From positions 1-62,005 of the forward strand of contig JAAZXR010000025.1 of NCBI GenBank assembly GCA_014240065.1: a stretch of DNA of 62,005 bases. Direction: 5' to 3'. Of the stretch, positions 16,249 through 24,537 are shown piece after piece. Made by a program: the position numbers and the translations under genes. This stretch comes from Myxococcales bacterium (GTDB lineage: Bacteria > Myxococcota_A > Polyangia > Nannocystales > Nannocystaceae). Every line of letters starts with the position of its first letter. The stretch's first letter is position 1. The notes below the pieces were generated by a model, which had not been told where the DNA came from, made no database searches, and worked only from the letters and a program-made list of their open reading frames with translations.

Positions 16249-17736
16249 ATGGAGCTTGTGGTCCACCAACGCGGCGCATCGGCGATCCGCTCACCGCTGG
16301 GCGAGGGACAGACCTCGGTCGGACGGGCGAGTGAGAACGACGTCGTCCTCGCGGCCGCCAAAGTGTCGGGGGAGCACCTCGTGCTCACACGCGGGGGAGC
16401 TGCGCTCACCGTGGAGGACCTCGATAGCACCAACGGGACGTTCTTGAACGGTCGGCGCATCGACGGAGAGGCCGAAGTGTTCGAAGGGGATCGCATCTAC
16501 CTAGGCGACTATGTGGCCTGGGTGGAGGGAGGGATCCGCGCGAGGTCCGAAGGAGGTCGGCTGGCGTTCGAGGATCCGGGAGACGAACTCTTGATGGTCT
16601 CGAGTCCGCCACCCGCGGTCGCCGGAGCGCCCGACGCCTTCGCCAAGTTCGACGACCGCTTCGTGCTTCAATTTTCGCGACTGGTGCGGGAGGGCCTGCG
16701 CCTGGGCGCAGCGCGTGGGAAGATCGTGAGTGAGGAGCAGCTGCGGGCGAGCGTGCTCCCAGCGCAAGTCGGCGCCCAACGGGGCGATCCATCGCAGCTC
16801 GAGCGGTGCGTCAGCGCAGCGCTGGACGCGATCAGGTTTGTGTCTTCGTTTACGCTGGACGCGCTGCCTGAACAGTGGGCGTCGCTGTCGATACGCGAGG
16901 GCGCCTTCCCGCTGGTGCTCGGGGCCGACGGCGCGCGAGTCAGTTGGCGTGAGGCGCGGGCCGTCGCCAACGTGCCGCTGACCCGTGAGTTGGTCGATGC
17001 GCTCATTCGGCGGTTCGCGTCGTCGGTGGGGTTGCTTGACGAATATGACGGCGCGGGGGTCGTCGAGGCGTTCGACGCGCGCGGTGGCTATGGGCGCGGG
17101 TCGTGCGACCTGACGGGGCATCACGGCGCGACGTTTGATCTACGCCGCTCGCGGCGGGGAGGCGGCCCGGGTGTCTCTGGCGATTCGTGGTCGGCCATCG
17201 TGAATGATCTTGTGGTGCCGACGCGGCAGGCGCTCGCCTCCGGTGGGCGGGTCCTGTGGTGTCTGCGAGGACCCGTGCCAGGTTGGGAGGCGATCCAGGA
17301 CTTGCTGGGCGGGGTGAGTGAGTCATCGCAGGTGGTCTGCGTGAGCGACTCGGGGGCCTTGGGGAGGGGGAACTCCGCGGTGACTTCGTTTGCACGCGCG
17401 CGGATCTCTGGTGGCGACGACGGTCTCTCGGAGCGGGTGAGAGCCCAGTTCGCGGCGGGCTGTGAGTTGTTTGTCTCGCACCTCTGGAGACCGGGGACGG
17501 TGGAAGCAGAGGCGATCAAGGAGGCTCTCTTGGGTGGGTGTGGCGCCGTGTTGGTGACGGTCTGGGCGAATTCGGTCGAGGAGGGAGCGCGGCTCCTCGC
17601 GGGCTCCGTCGGCGCCGACCTGGTGCCATCCAAGTTTGATTTCGCGTCGCATATCCGAATGCACATGAACAAGGCCGTCGAGATCGACTCCGTGCGGGAT
17701 CCCGCGTTCGTAGACGAGCGGGGGGAGCGGGGCTGA
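16249..17736 (+). CDS. FHA domain fused to a CpaF/TadA-like domain lacking ATPase motifs
   Basis: 495 residues. Residues about 20-90 form an FHA domain with the usual landmarks (SVGRASENDVVL, SGEHLVL, LDSTNGTFLNGRRI), predicted to bind phosphothreonine. The rest has the layout of a CpaF/TadA secretion ATPase: an N-terminal helical part, VPLTRELVDALIRRF, then a RecA-like core. The core motifs are lost. The Walker A position reads LRGPVPGWEA without the GKT, the GE...RGGEA Walker B/arginine region reads FVSHLWRPGTVEAEAIKEAL, and the HANS box reads VWANSVEEGARLL. It is probably an inactive scaffold or regulator of a secretion or pilus motor (inference). It is followed directly by the SUKH-TPR gene (TGATGA junction). 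Confidence 0.78.
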   Translation: MELVVHQRGASAIRSPLGEGQTSVGRASENDVVLAAAKVSGEHLVLTRGGAALTVEDLDSTNGTFLNGRRIDGEAEVFEGDRIYLGDYVAWVEGGIRARSEGGRLAFEDPGDELLMVSSPPPAVAGAPDAFAKFDDRFVLQFSRLVREGLRLGAARGKIVSEEQLRASVLPAQVGAQRGDPSQLERCVSAALDAIRFVSSFTLDALPEQWASLSIREGAFPLVLGADGARVSWREARAVANVPLTRELVDALIRRFASSVGLLDEYDGAGVVEAFDARGGYGRGSCDLTGHHGATFDLRRSRRGGGPGVSGDSWSAIVNDLVVPTRQALASGGRVLWCLRGPVPGWEAIQDLLGGVSESSQVVCVSDSGALGRGNSAVTSFARARISGGDDGLSERVRAQFAAGCELFVSHLWRPGTVEAEAIKEALLGGCGAVLVTVWANSVEEGARLLAGSVGADLVPSKFDFASHIRMHMNKAVEIDSVRDPAFVDERGERG

Positions 17737-18761
17737 TGACCGGCGAGGAGCGAGAACTTGAGAGAGTCCTGGATAAAGTGGAGGAACGACTCGTCGACGC
17801 GCCGCTTGGATTTCATCAGTGTGGAGCCCCGACCGGGGGTGATGGGCTCGGGGCCTCCGCGCTCTCGAACGGCGCTCAGATGCTCTGGCGTCGATGGAAC
17901 GGCATGGAATTGGCGAATGGGGAGGTCTGTATCTTCCCCGCCGAGCAGCTCGCTCAAGAGACCAAGTCCGCGCTCGGTGCCGGCCTCATCCGTGACGGAG
18001 ATGTGGTCATTGGTGCTCGAGGGGCTGACGTGGTCATCGTGTCCTACGACCCGTGGGAAGAGGGGGCGGAGGTGTTACTCGTGGATGACGACGGGGGTCG
18101 GTCGCCGTCCAACGCGTCGGTCGCCTCATTCGTGCTCGCGCAATTCGCCGAGTTTTCGGTGTTGTACGATGAAGAGGGCGAGTTCCAAGAAGGAATCTTC
18201 GGGGACGACGGAGAGCTGACGTCGGAGGCGCGCCGTCGATTGCTGCGGCGTCACCTCGACTTTGACTCCGACGCGCCGCTCGCTCGGCTGCGCCTCGGCC
18301 AGCTCCTCCGCGACGAAGATGAGGTCCGCGCGGCGAGGCGGGAGTTTTCGCAGGTCCTCAAGCGAGCGCCGAACTACGCCTGGGCTCAATTTGAGGAGGC
18401 GCGGGCGCACCTGACCCTCGGTGAGCGAGACCGCGCCCAGGTGGGGTTCAAGCGCGCCTTGGAGCTCGAGGCTGATGAATTCCTCCGGGTCTATTTCCTC
18501 GCGTGGAGCGCGAGGGCTGCGGACTCAGCCGACGCCCGCGCGGCCTTCGTGGCCCAGGTCGAGGCCGCGAGTCCCGAGTTCGCCGCCAACCAACACGCGG
18601 CCGCGAGAGAGGCGCTCGAACACGGACAGCGTGGACGTGCGGCGGAGCTCATCGAACTCGGCCTGTGCATATCCCCGCGAAGCCTCGGTCTGCTCGAACT
18701 GCGAGGGGCGCTCGATCGCGAAGTGGACGACGACGCCTCGTCTGGCGAAAGCGGGGGATGA
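17736..18761 (+). CDS. SUKH (SMI1/KNR4)-like and TPR protein
   Basis: 341 residues. The first 170 resemble a SUKH/SMI1 domain: an N-terminal helix (ELERVLDKVEERLVDAPLGF), then LWRRWNGMELANGEVCIFPA, which fits the family's YRxxNG...LF pattern, followed by strands up to ASFVLAQFAEF. The second half is TPR-like helices (LARLRLGQLLRDEDEVRAAR, AWAQFEEARAHLTLGERDRA, AFVAQVEAASPEFAANQHAA). SUKH proteins are often immunity proteins or regulatory adaptors. No toxin gene lies nearby, so an adaptor role with the overlapping FHA protein is more likely (inference). There is no signal peptide, so it should be cytoplasmic. Stop and start with the preceding gene share one base. Confidence 0.68.
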   Translation: MTGEERELERVLDKVEERLVDAPLGFHQCGAPTGGDGLGASALSNGAQMLWRRWNGMELANGEVCIFPAEQLAQETKSALGAGLIRDGDVVIGARGADVVIVSYDPWEEGAEVLLVDDDGGRSPSNASVASFVLAQFAEFSVLYDEEGEFQEGIFGDDGELTSEARRRLLRRHLDFDSDAPLARLRLGQLLRDEDEVRAARREFSQVLKRAPNYAWAQFEEARAHLTLGERDRAQVGFKRALELEADEFLRVYFLAWSARAADSADARAAFVAQVEAASPEFAANQHAAAREALEHGQRGRAAELIELGLCISPRSLGLLELRGALDREVDDDASSGESGG

Positions 18762-18795
18762 TCGCGGTCGGACGCGCGAGCTGTTCACGCCCCCG

Positions 18796-19629
18796 CTAGA
18801 ACGCGGAGGGAATTCGCTTTGAGAATGCGATCAGCGACTGGACATCTTCGATGGACAGGCCCACCTGCTCCCAGGTGGGGTCATCGAACAGCGCGCTCCC
18901 GAGGTTGCGACTGCCGAGGTCGAGGTGGTAGGCGAGCCGATCGGCGGCACCGACGATGGCGATTTCAGGCGGGATTCTGGGAGTGTCGATAGCCCCGTGC
19001 ACACAGTGATGCAGCCGGATCGTGTCGGCGACCACATCGGGCAGATTCCACAGATCGGCGACTTGCTCACCGGCGATCGTATGAGCGCTGTGGATCGCGG
19101 AATGGGCAGCTTCGGGTAGAGGACCGTCGAATCCTCCCTTCGCGAGCGCGTGTACGAGGACGGGAGTGCCGATGTCGTGGAGCAGGCCGCACATGAACGC
19201 CCTGGAGGGATCGGCGCCGTTCAGTTTGCAGGTCTCTTTCGCGAGGTGGGCGACGGCGACCGCGTGGAGTTTACAGCTGTCGAGCAAGCGATCATCGACG
19301 TAGCACTTGAATTGTGACTCAACCACCGCTTGCAAGATGAGATCACGCAGGGTCGCTTGACCGAGCCGGAGGGCCGCCTGGCGGATCGAGGCGATCGGCG
19401 CCATCGAATTAAAGATCGCGGAGTTGGCGACCGAGAGCACTCGGCTCGCGAGCGCGCCGTCACACTGAAGAATTGTCAGCAGCTCTTTAACGGAGGCGTC
19501 GGTGGAGGTGAGGATGAGCAGTCGCCTCGAGGTCGTCGGCGCGATCGGGGGGAGGGCAAATTTGTGTTTGCGAACGCGCGCGAGGAGCCGCGCGTACGGC
19601 TGCTCTCGTGTCTCTAAGTTCTGGTGCAT
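18796..19629 (-). CDS. HDOD domain signalling protein
   Basis: 277 residues from ATG 19629; the frame is open to 19683 via a TTG. It is a single HDOD domain: the start region has FALPPIAPTTSRRLL, then SVKELLTILQCDGALASRVL and VANSAIFNSMAPIASIRQAA. A GLLHDIG segment retains His-Asp, and later come EIAIVGAADRLAYHL and an AF C-terminus. HDOD proteins are usually non-enzymatic relatives of HD phosphohydrolases that act in signalling, often linked to c-di-GMP, chemotaxis or, in Myxococcota, motility and growth control. It is monocistronic, convergent with the SUKH-TPR gene and followed upstream by about 200 bases without a gene. Confidence 0.85.
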   Translation of the reverse strand: MHQNLETREQPYARLLARVRKHKFALPPIAPTTSRRLLILTSTDASVKELLTILQCDGALASRVLSVANSAIFNSMAPIASIRQAALRLGQATLRDLILQAVVESQFKCYVDDRLLDSCKLHAVAVAHLAKETCKLNGADPSRAFMCGLLHDIGTPVLVHALAKGGFDGPLPEAAHSAIHSAHTIAGEQVADLWNLPDVVADTIRLHHCVHGAIDTPRIPPEIAIVGAADRLAYHLDLGSRNLGSALFDDPTWEQVGLSIEDVQSLIAFSKRIPSAF

Positions 19630-19826
19630 TGCTGCGCTCACAAACGACCCCGCCACGTTCAGCCATCGCCATCTGAGACGCAAATTTGAGGAAAAAATCG
19701 TTTTTTCATGAACGCGACATCTGCATTGACAGACACGCAGAACAGAATCTGGAGATAATCGGGCCGCCTCGCGCGAAATCGGCAGAGGTAAATGAATTCA
19801 AACGTAGGACATTGTCCTAGTTCCTC

Positions 19827-21410
19827 CTACTGTTCATCAGCAGCAGGCGATGTCCGCTCGAAGAGTCGAGAAGCCACGTAGCTTCCGCCGCCCTCGCGCT
19901 CGGCGATGAAGGTCACAGACGTGCTGTGCGTCGCGCTGGGGATCGGGAGCCCTACGAGCCGCTGCGGGCCGTCGGTTCGGAGGTCGAGAAGTTGGGGTGG
20001 ACCACGCGTACCGAATTCATCCTGGACGGAGACGAGGGCGCGCGCGTTGACGAGCCCAGCCGGCAGCTGGAAGCTGAGGATTCCTTGATCGATGGTGTCG
20101 TCGCGACCGGGCCAACGAGGGAAGAGCAGCTCGAGGGCTCGCGACGTCGCGGACATGGCTCGTGGAAGGATCGACGAGGCCTCCGCACGGAAAATATCCG
20201 CGTCGAGGAACGGAGTGACGACGCCATCAAGGCCGCGTCGCCACGCGAACAGCACGCGGCCGTTTCGCGCCTGCAGATACCCAGAGTCAGCTGGCCACGC
20301 TGTCAGCGCGGCGCCCTCACGTGTCTCGCTCCCGATGTCGGCGTCCTCCAGGAGCTGACTGGCCGCGTCGGTTTTTGAGAGGGAGGGGTCGAGGACTGCG
20401 GCGGCCGGGAGCGTCGACTCGGAGAAATACTCGGAGCGGGTGACGGCGGCGGCCCCTTTTATGGGGTGGAAGAACAGCCCGCGCAGTGAGAGATCAGCGG
20501 TGGCGAAATCGTCGCCCGCCGGGAGCGCGTAGACGCCAGAGCGACCGATATGAACGCGCGCCCACTCTTGCATTGGCAGGCCGCGATCACCGGGCAGCCG
20601 CGACAGCGGCCGAAAGAAGGCGTCGACGTCTCCTCGCGCGTGGGCGGGCAGCGAGATGTCCTGCAGCACGTGGCTCAGGGCGCCCGCGCAGATCAACGCC
20701 ATGGCCAGATGATGTTGCCGCTTGGTTGTTGTCTCGGCCGTCGCCGCAAACTCAAGATGACGAGCGAGGTTCCGGGGAGCGAGCGGGGCGCTGGTGTCAT
20801 CGTACCAGGCGCGGGCGCTCGCGGTCTCGTTGGTCGCGCGGAGCCCAATGAAGCTGTTCAGCGCCGACGCGTCCCGCTGCCGGTTGGACCTGCGAGAGAC
20901 GACGCCGGCGGCGTTCGTGACGCCCTCAGCGGACGCGGAGTCGGCCGCGTAGACAAAATGGCGTGAAATCCGGGTTGGCGGAGAGGACTCAGCGAAGACA
21001 CCGAGGCGAATCCAGCCCAACGCATCGAGTTCCCAGAGGTCACCCGCAACACAGAACCGTTGGGTCTGTTCTGGAGATCCTGGAGGGGGGCAGGCGCCAG
21101 GTCCCCCGAGTGGTCGCGCGCCGGAGGAGCCGGGGAGGTTCGACAGGGTGTGCGCGATGACTACGCGCTCCGCGACGGTGAGCATCGACGGATCGAGGCG
21201 CACGCCGGAGAACAACCCAAAGGCGCCGTCGGACGCCTCCATCCACCGAATCTGAAGGTCGCTCTCAAGCGCGGCGCGCTCCGTGAGAGGCACGTGGATA
21301 GCGGTGGGATCCCAGGCCGCCGCGGTGCGCGGGCTCGCGACGGTGAGCGCCGCGACCGCGAGCGCGAGCGCGCAGGCGCTCCTCAAGTGGGCGCGAGTTC
21401 GGGTGCTCAT
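19827..21410 (-). CDS. secreted zinc-dependent phospholipase C-like protein
   Basis: 527 residues. A signal peptide ends RTAAA and leaves Trp33 as the first mature residue. In zinc-dependent phospholipases C and S1/P1 nucleases the N-terminal Trp is itself a zinc ligand. Residues 247-257 read HVLQDISLPAH, with His247, Asp251 and His257 matching the family's HxxxDxxxxxH zinc motif. ALGWIRLGVFAES and SRHFVYAA match the conserved IRxG and HF segments. A C-terminal domain of about 150 residues is probably beta-rich. The protein likely hydrolyses phospholipids or another phosphoester outside the cytoplasm. Its start overlaps the stop of the preceding lipoprotein gene by four bases (ATGA), so the two are probably translated together. 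Confidence 0.8.
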   Translation of the reverse strand: MSTRTRAHLRSACALALAVAALTVASPRTAAAWDPTAIHVPLTERAALESDLQIRWMEASDGAFGLFSGVRLDPSMLTVAERVVIAHTLSNLPGSSGARPLGGPGACPPPGSPEQTQRFCVAGDLWELDALGWIRLGVFAESSPPTRISRHFVYAADSASAEGVTNAAGVVSRRSNRQRDASALNSFIGLRATNETASARAWYDDTSAPLAPRNLARHLEFAATAETTTKRQHHLAMALICAGALSHVLQDISLPAHARGDVDAFFRPLSRLPGDRGLPMQEWARVHIGRSGVYALPAGDDFATADLSLRGLFFHPIKGAAAVTRSEYFSESTLPAAAVLDPSLSKTDAASQLLEDADIGSETREGAALTAWPADSGYLQARNGRVLFAWRRGLDGVVTPFLDADIFRAEASSILPRAMSATSRALELLFPRWPGRDDTIDQGILSFQLPAGLVNARALVSVQDEFGTRGPPQLLDLRTDGPQRLVGLPIPSATHSTSVTFIAEREGGGSYVASRLFERTSPAADEQ

Positions 21411-22630
21411 GGTGCCCCGTCTCCATCCGCTTCAGCCGGCTCAACCACGGGGCCGTCGTCGCCGGGCTCGAGCTGCTCAAGGAGGTTTCTCCACGCGAGG
21501 TTGGCGAGGAGGATCACCGTCTCGATGTCAGCGCATTGTTCACGCCCACAACTCACGAGCACCGCCAGTTCTTGGGCTGTATCGATGAAGGCGATGACGC
21601 GCACGGCGTCGTCTTCGTAGACGAGGGTCTCGTCGGTCACATCAGCCGAGGACCTCGCGTTCGGGAGGGAGGTGGCCAGCGTCGCGCGGATCGGCTCCAT
21701 CCCGCCTGGCGGTGAAGTCCACACTCGGTAGCTCAGATCGAAGGAGGGATCGCGGCCCGTCGCCTGCAGCGCCACTCCGTGGTAGTAGGACGTGCGCTTG
21801 AGCGCGTCGTTGAGATCGACCGTGGTCAGGGCGCCGTCGTCCCCCGTGCGTCGCTGCACCTCCGCTGCTGTCAAGACGGACGAGACGTCGAGTAGCGCGG
21901 GGGGCTTCGGGCTGTCTTTGGCCGTCGCGGCGGGGTTGGTGCTGGCGCCATCGCCACGGGCAGCCTCCGATGCCCCGATGACGTCCGGGGCGCTGGGCGA
22001 CAGCGCGCCCGATGAGAGCGAGGCCGATCCCCCTCGTCGCCGATAAAGGTCGGTGTTCGCCAAGGAGGCGGCCCACATGGACGACTGTCGAATTTCGCGA
22101 GGACCGGCGAGGACCGCGAGGTGGGTGGCGTGGGAGTGACTCGCTCGCCACTTGGTCAGCCGCACATCATTGTGTCGCATGGTGAAATCGGTCCTCCGCT
22201 CTCCGGTCGCGAGCAGGTCGGACCTGTACCCGACGTATCCTCGCTTGTAGACGAACAGGGTGAAGCCCGTGAGCTGTCGGTGGCGGCCGCGGCGGTGGGC
22301 GCGTGGCCGTTTGATTCGGTATCTCCCCGCCTCATCGGTGTTGATGGGCGTCGTCGTGGCGCCGTCGGAGCTGGAGAATCCGTCCACGTGGTCGTAGCTC
22401 CACACCGCCAACACGGTGGCGTCTGCGATGGGCTCCTCAGTCTCCGCGTCGACAATCTGGCCATCAAACGGTCCGAGGAGACTGACGCCCGTGACCTTGG
22501 TGGAGGCGCCTGCGAACGGGGCCGGTCGAACGAGCGGCGCGCAACCGTACGTGACCGGGACCGCGCAGCACAAGGCGATAACCGGTAGGAGCGTGCGCAC
22601 TGCGACGGTACGGGGATCAATTGGAAGCAA
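21407..22630 (-). CDS. lipoprotein with a carboxypeptidase-regulatory-like domain
   Basis: 407 residues from TTG 22630, preceded by GAGGAA 8 bases away, a better ribosome site than that of the internal GTG 22600. The signal peptide RTLLPVIALCCAVPVTYGC gives a lipobox-like end at Cys30. Residues 48-150 look like a CarboxypepD_reg beta-sandwich (FDGQIVDAETEEPIADATVL, GRYRIKR, FTLFVYKRGYVGYRS). A Ser/Ala-rich linker and a second domain ending CGREQCADIETVILLANLAW follow. The role is unknown. It is coupled by an ATGA overlap to the phospholipase C-like gene and may act as its lipoprotein partner or chaperone (inference). Confidence 0.8.
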   Translation of the reverse strand: MLPIDPRTVAVRTLLPVIALCCAVPVTYGCAPLVRPAPFAGASTKVTGVSLLGPFDGQIVDAETEEPIADATVLAVWSYDHVDGFSSSDGATTTPINTDEAGRYRIKRPRAHRRGRHRQLTGFTLFVYKRGYVGYRSDLLATGERRTDFTMRHNDVRLTKWRASHSHATHLAVLAGPREIRQSSMWAASLANTDLYRRRGGSASLSSGALSPSAPDVIGASEAARGDGASTNPAATAKDSPKPPALLDVSSVLTAAEVQRRTGDDGALTTVDLNDALKRTSYYHGVALQATGRDPSFDLSYRVWTSPPGGMEPIRATLATSLPNARSSADVTDETLVYEDDAVRVIAFIDTAQELAVLVSCGREQCADIETVILLANLAWRNLLEQLEPGDDGPVVEPAEADGDGAP

Positions 22631-22631
22631 G

Positions 22632-22659
22632 TTGACGGTTTCCTCGTCGGGTCGATAAT
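22632..22659 (+). promoter_or_regulatory. sigma70-type promoter for the FHA-PP2C operon
   Basis: TTGACG (22632-22637), 16-base spacer, GATAAT (22654-22659). Both boxes match consensus at five of six positions. Transcription would start near 22667, leaving a leader of about 80 bases before the GTG at 22747. The boxes lie just upstream of the divergent lipoprotein gene. Confidence 0.6.
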
Positions 22660-22746
22660 CTTCCGGACAGGTATGGCATCTATCCTAGCAATCGGAGCCT
22701 GGCAAGCCCTACCACGGAGATGCCAGGACGAGGGGGAGATTTGTCG

Positions 22747-23724
22747 GTGATTCCATGTCCGGTGTGTGGCTCCGCGGTGGACTCGCGTGGGACGAACTGC
22801 GCCGTATGCGAGGCCCGCTTGGTGCCCGCGATGGAGGTGGGGAGGCCGGCCAAATGTGCGCGCTGCGGTTCCCCACTCGCGGTCGGGCAGCACGCGTGCG
22901 GGCGCTGCGGCCTCGCGAGGGAGCGACGATTCCGGCGCCGTGGAACCCATGAGCTGGGACAGTGGAGCGCCGCGGAGGAGACCGTCTACGAGCGAGGTGA
23001 GGAGCCGGAGCCGCTGTTCGCGGCGCCTCCGCCGTCTCCAGGCGGGCAGGCCGAGGTGGCCACGGCGGACTCCATGGAGTTGGTGTCGGTGAAGGCGGAC
23101 GGGGGAGACGGGGCGTCATGGACCATCTGGCCTGGTTCCGTCCTGACAGTCGGCGCCAAGAAGGGGCAGCTGCGCTTCCCGAACGACCGCTTTGTCTCGG
23201 ATCCGCACGCGCGCTGCAGGCGTTTAGGGGACCGACTTGAGGTCGCAGACATGAATTCCCGAAACGGGATCTACACCCGAATAAAAGAGCCGGTCCACGT
23301 ATATCCCGGCGACATGTTCTTGATGGGGCACCACCTCTTGCGGCTGTCCAATCTCCCGACCGACGCGCCCTCACGTGGCCCCGGAGAGGCCGAATGGTTC
23401 GGTACCCCCGCCAGCCCTGCGTGGGGGCGATTGGTGCTGGTGGGCGGGCGAGGGGTGGAGTCAAATATCTATGACTTGCGGGACAAGTCCGTGATCATCG
23501 GCCGCGAGGACTGCCACATCGCGTTTCCCGATGATCGTTTTATGAGCCGCCGTCACGCGAAGGTCGATCTCCGGACATCGAGTGGGGCCATCGGTGTGTT
23601 TCTGGAGGACCTCGGCTCCGCGAACGGCACCTACCTGAGAGTTCGAAACCAGGTTACCTTGGCGGAGGGGGACATGCTTCGAATTGGAGACCAGCTGCTT
23701 CGGTTTGCGAGGACGCCATCGTGA
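22747..23724 (+). CDS. zinc-ribbon protein with two FHA domains
   Basis: 325 residues from GTG 22747, which has GGGGGAG 8 bases upstream; an in-frame ATG at 22720 has no spaced ribosome site. The N-terminus holds a double zinc ribbon: CPVCGS, CAVCEA, CARCGS and CGRCGL. Two FHA domains follow, at about residues 85-190 (LTVGAKKGQLRFPNDRFVSD, DMNSRNGIYTRI) and 220-320 (VIIGREDCHIAFPDDRFMSR, DLGSANGTYLRV). The second keeps GR, SxRH and N; the first lacks the GR and reads SDPHAR, so it may not bind phosphothreonine. The start of the PP2C phosphatase gene overlaps the stop by four bases, so the reader and the eraser of phosphothreonine are coupled. Confidence 0.88.
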   Translation: MIPCPVCGSAVDSRGTNCAVCEARLVPAMEVGRPAKCARCGSPLAVGQHACGRCGLARERRFRRRGTHELGQWSAAEETVYERGEEPEPLFAAPPPSPGGQAEVATADSMELVSVKADGGDGASWTIWPGSVLTVGAKKGQLRFPNDRFVSDPHARCRRLGDRLEVADMNSRNGIYTRIKEPVHVYPGDMFLMGHHLLRLSNLPTDAPSRGPGEAEWFGTPASPAWGRLVLVGGRGVESNIYDLRDKSVIIGREDCHIAFPDDRFMSRRHAKVDLRTSSGAIGVFLEDLGSANGTYLRVRNQVTLAEGDMLRIGDQLLRFARTPS

Positions 23725-24515
23725 AGATTGAGATCTTCGGGAGGACAGAGCAAGGGTGCGTACGCGAGAGCAATGAGGACGCGTTCGCTGTCCTGCACCT
23801 CGACAGCCCGACGCGGAAGTTGGATCCCGACGGGAGGCCCGTGGCGGCGGGGCGCGCGGGCACACTGGTTGTGGTGTGCGATGGGATGGGGGTGACCGGG
23901 CACGGCGACCAGGCCTCGAAGATCGCGTGCGCTCAGTTCGTGGCGCGCGTACGGACCGAAACTCCACGCCTGATCGCGGGTCGAGTGTCGCGGGAGGAGG
24001 TGCTGCGAGTTGCGGTCGATGAGGCCGACAAGGCCATCAGCAACGCTGTGGAGCGCTCCCCGCAGCTTCGCGGGATGGGGACGACCCTCACCGCGGCCCT
24101 CGTCGGAGCAGATGGAGTCCACCTCATGCACGTGGGCGATTCTCGCGCCTATCATTTTCTAGACGGGCGGCTCAAGCAGCTGACCGAGGATCATTCGGTG
24201 ACAGGACAGCTCGTCGCGGCGGGTCGCTTGACGCCGGAGCAAGCGCGGGAATATCCCCATCGGGATCAGCTGTTACAGGCGCTCGGTCGCGGCGTCGAGA
24301 TTGAGGCCCAGGCCGTACGGTTGGAGCTCGGCCGGGGCGAGTGCCTCATGGTGTGCAGCGACGGCCTGACGCGCATGATGCCAGAGGAAGAGATCGCAGG
24401 GGTGCTCGACACCTACACCTCTTCGGTTCGCGCGTGTCGTTCTCTCACCGAGGGGGCGTGTGCTCGCGGTGCGCGAGACAATGTCACCGTATGTATCGTC
24501 CGCCGGATCGAGTAG
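23721..24515 (+). CDS. PP2C-family Ser/Thr protein phosphatase
   Basis: 264 residues from GTG 23721. All metal-binding motifs of bacterial PP2C enzymes are present: RESNEDA with Asp20, VVCDGMG with Asp54, GMGTTLTAAL, HVGDSRAYHF, LTEDHSVTGQLV, MVCSDGLTRMM and ARDNVT. The loop after CDGMG reads VTGHGDQAS where most members have GHxAGE, a slight rearrangement. The enzyme removes phosphate from Ser/Thr using two Mn or Mg ions and would oppose the membrane kinases at 57648-62005 (inference). There is no membrane helix, so it is cytoplasmic. It overlaps the FHA gene and ends 22 bases before a convergent gene. Confidence 0.93.
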   Translation: MKIEIFGRTEQGCVRESNEDAFAVLHLDSPTRKLDPDGRPVAAGRAGTLVVVCDGMGVTGHGDQASKIACAQFVARVRTETPRLIAGRVSREEVLRVAVDEADKAISNAVERSPQLRGMGTTLTAALVGADGVHLMHVGDSRAYHFLDGRLKQLTEDHSVTGQLVAAGRLTPEQAREYPHRDQLLQALGRGVEIEAQAVRLELGRGECLMVCSDGLTRMMPEEEIAGVLDTYTSSVRACRSLTEGACARGARDNVTVCIVRRIE

Positions 24516-24537
24516 CGGTGGCGGCGGTCCGACTCGG

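Noticed and set aside
19726-19759. Perfect TTGACA with GATAAT downstream on the plus strand
   Set aside because: The spacer is 22 bases, too long for sigma70, and the strand leads only into the 3' end of a gene on the other strand.
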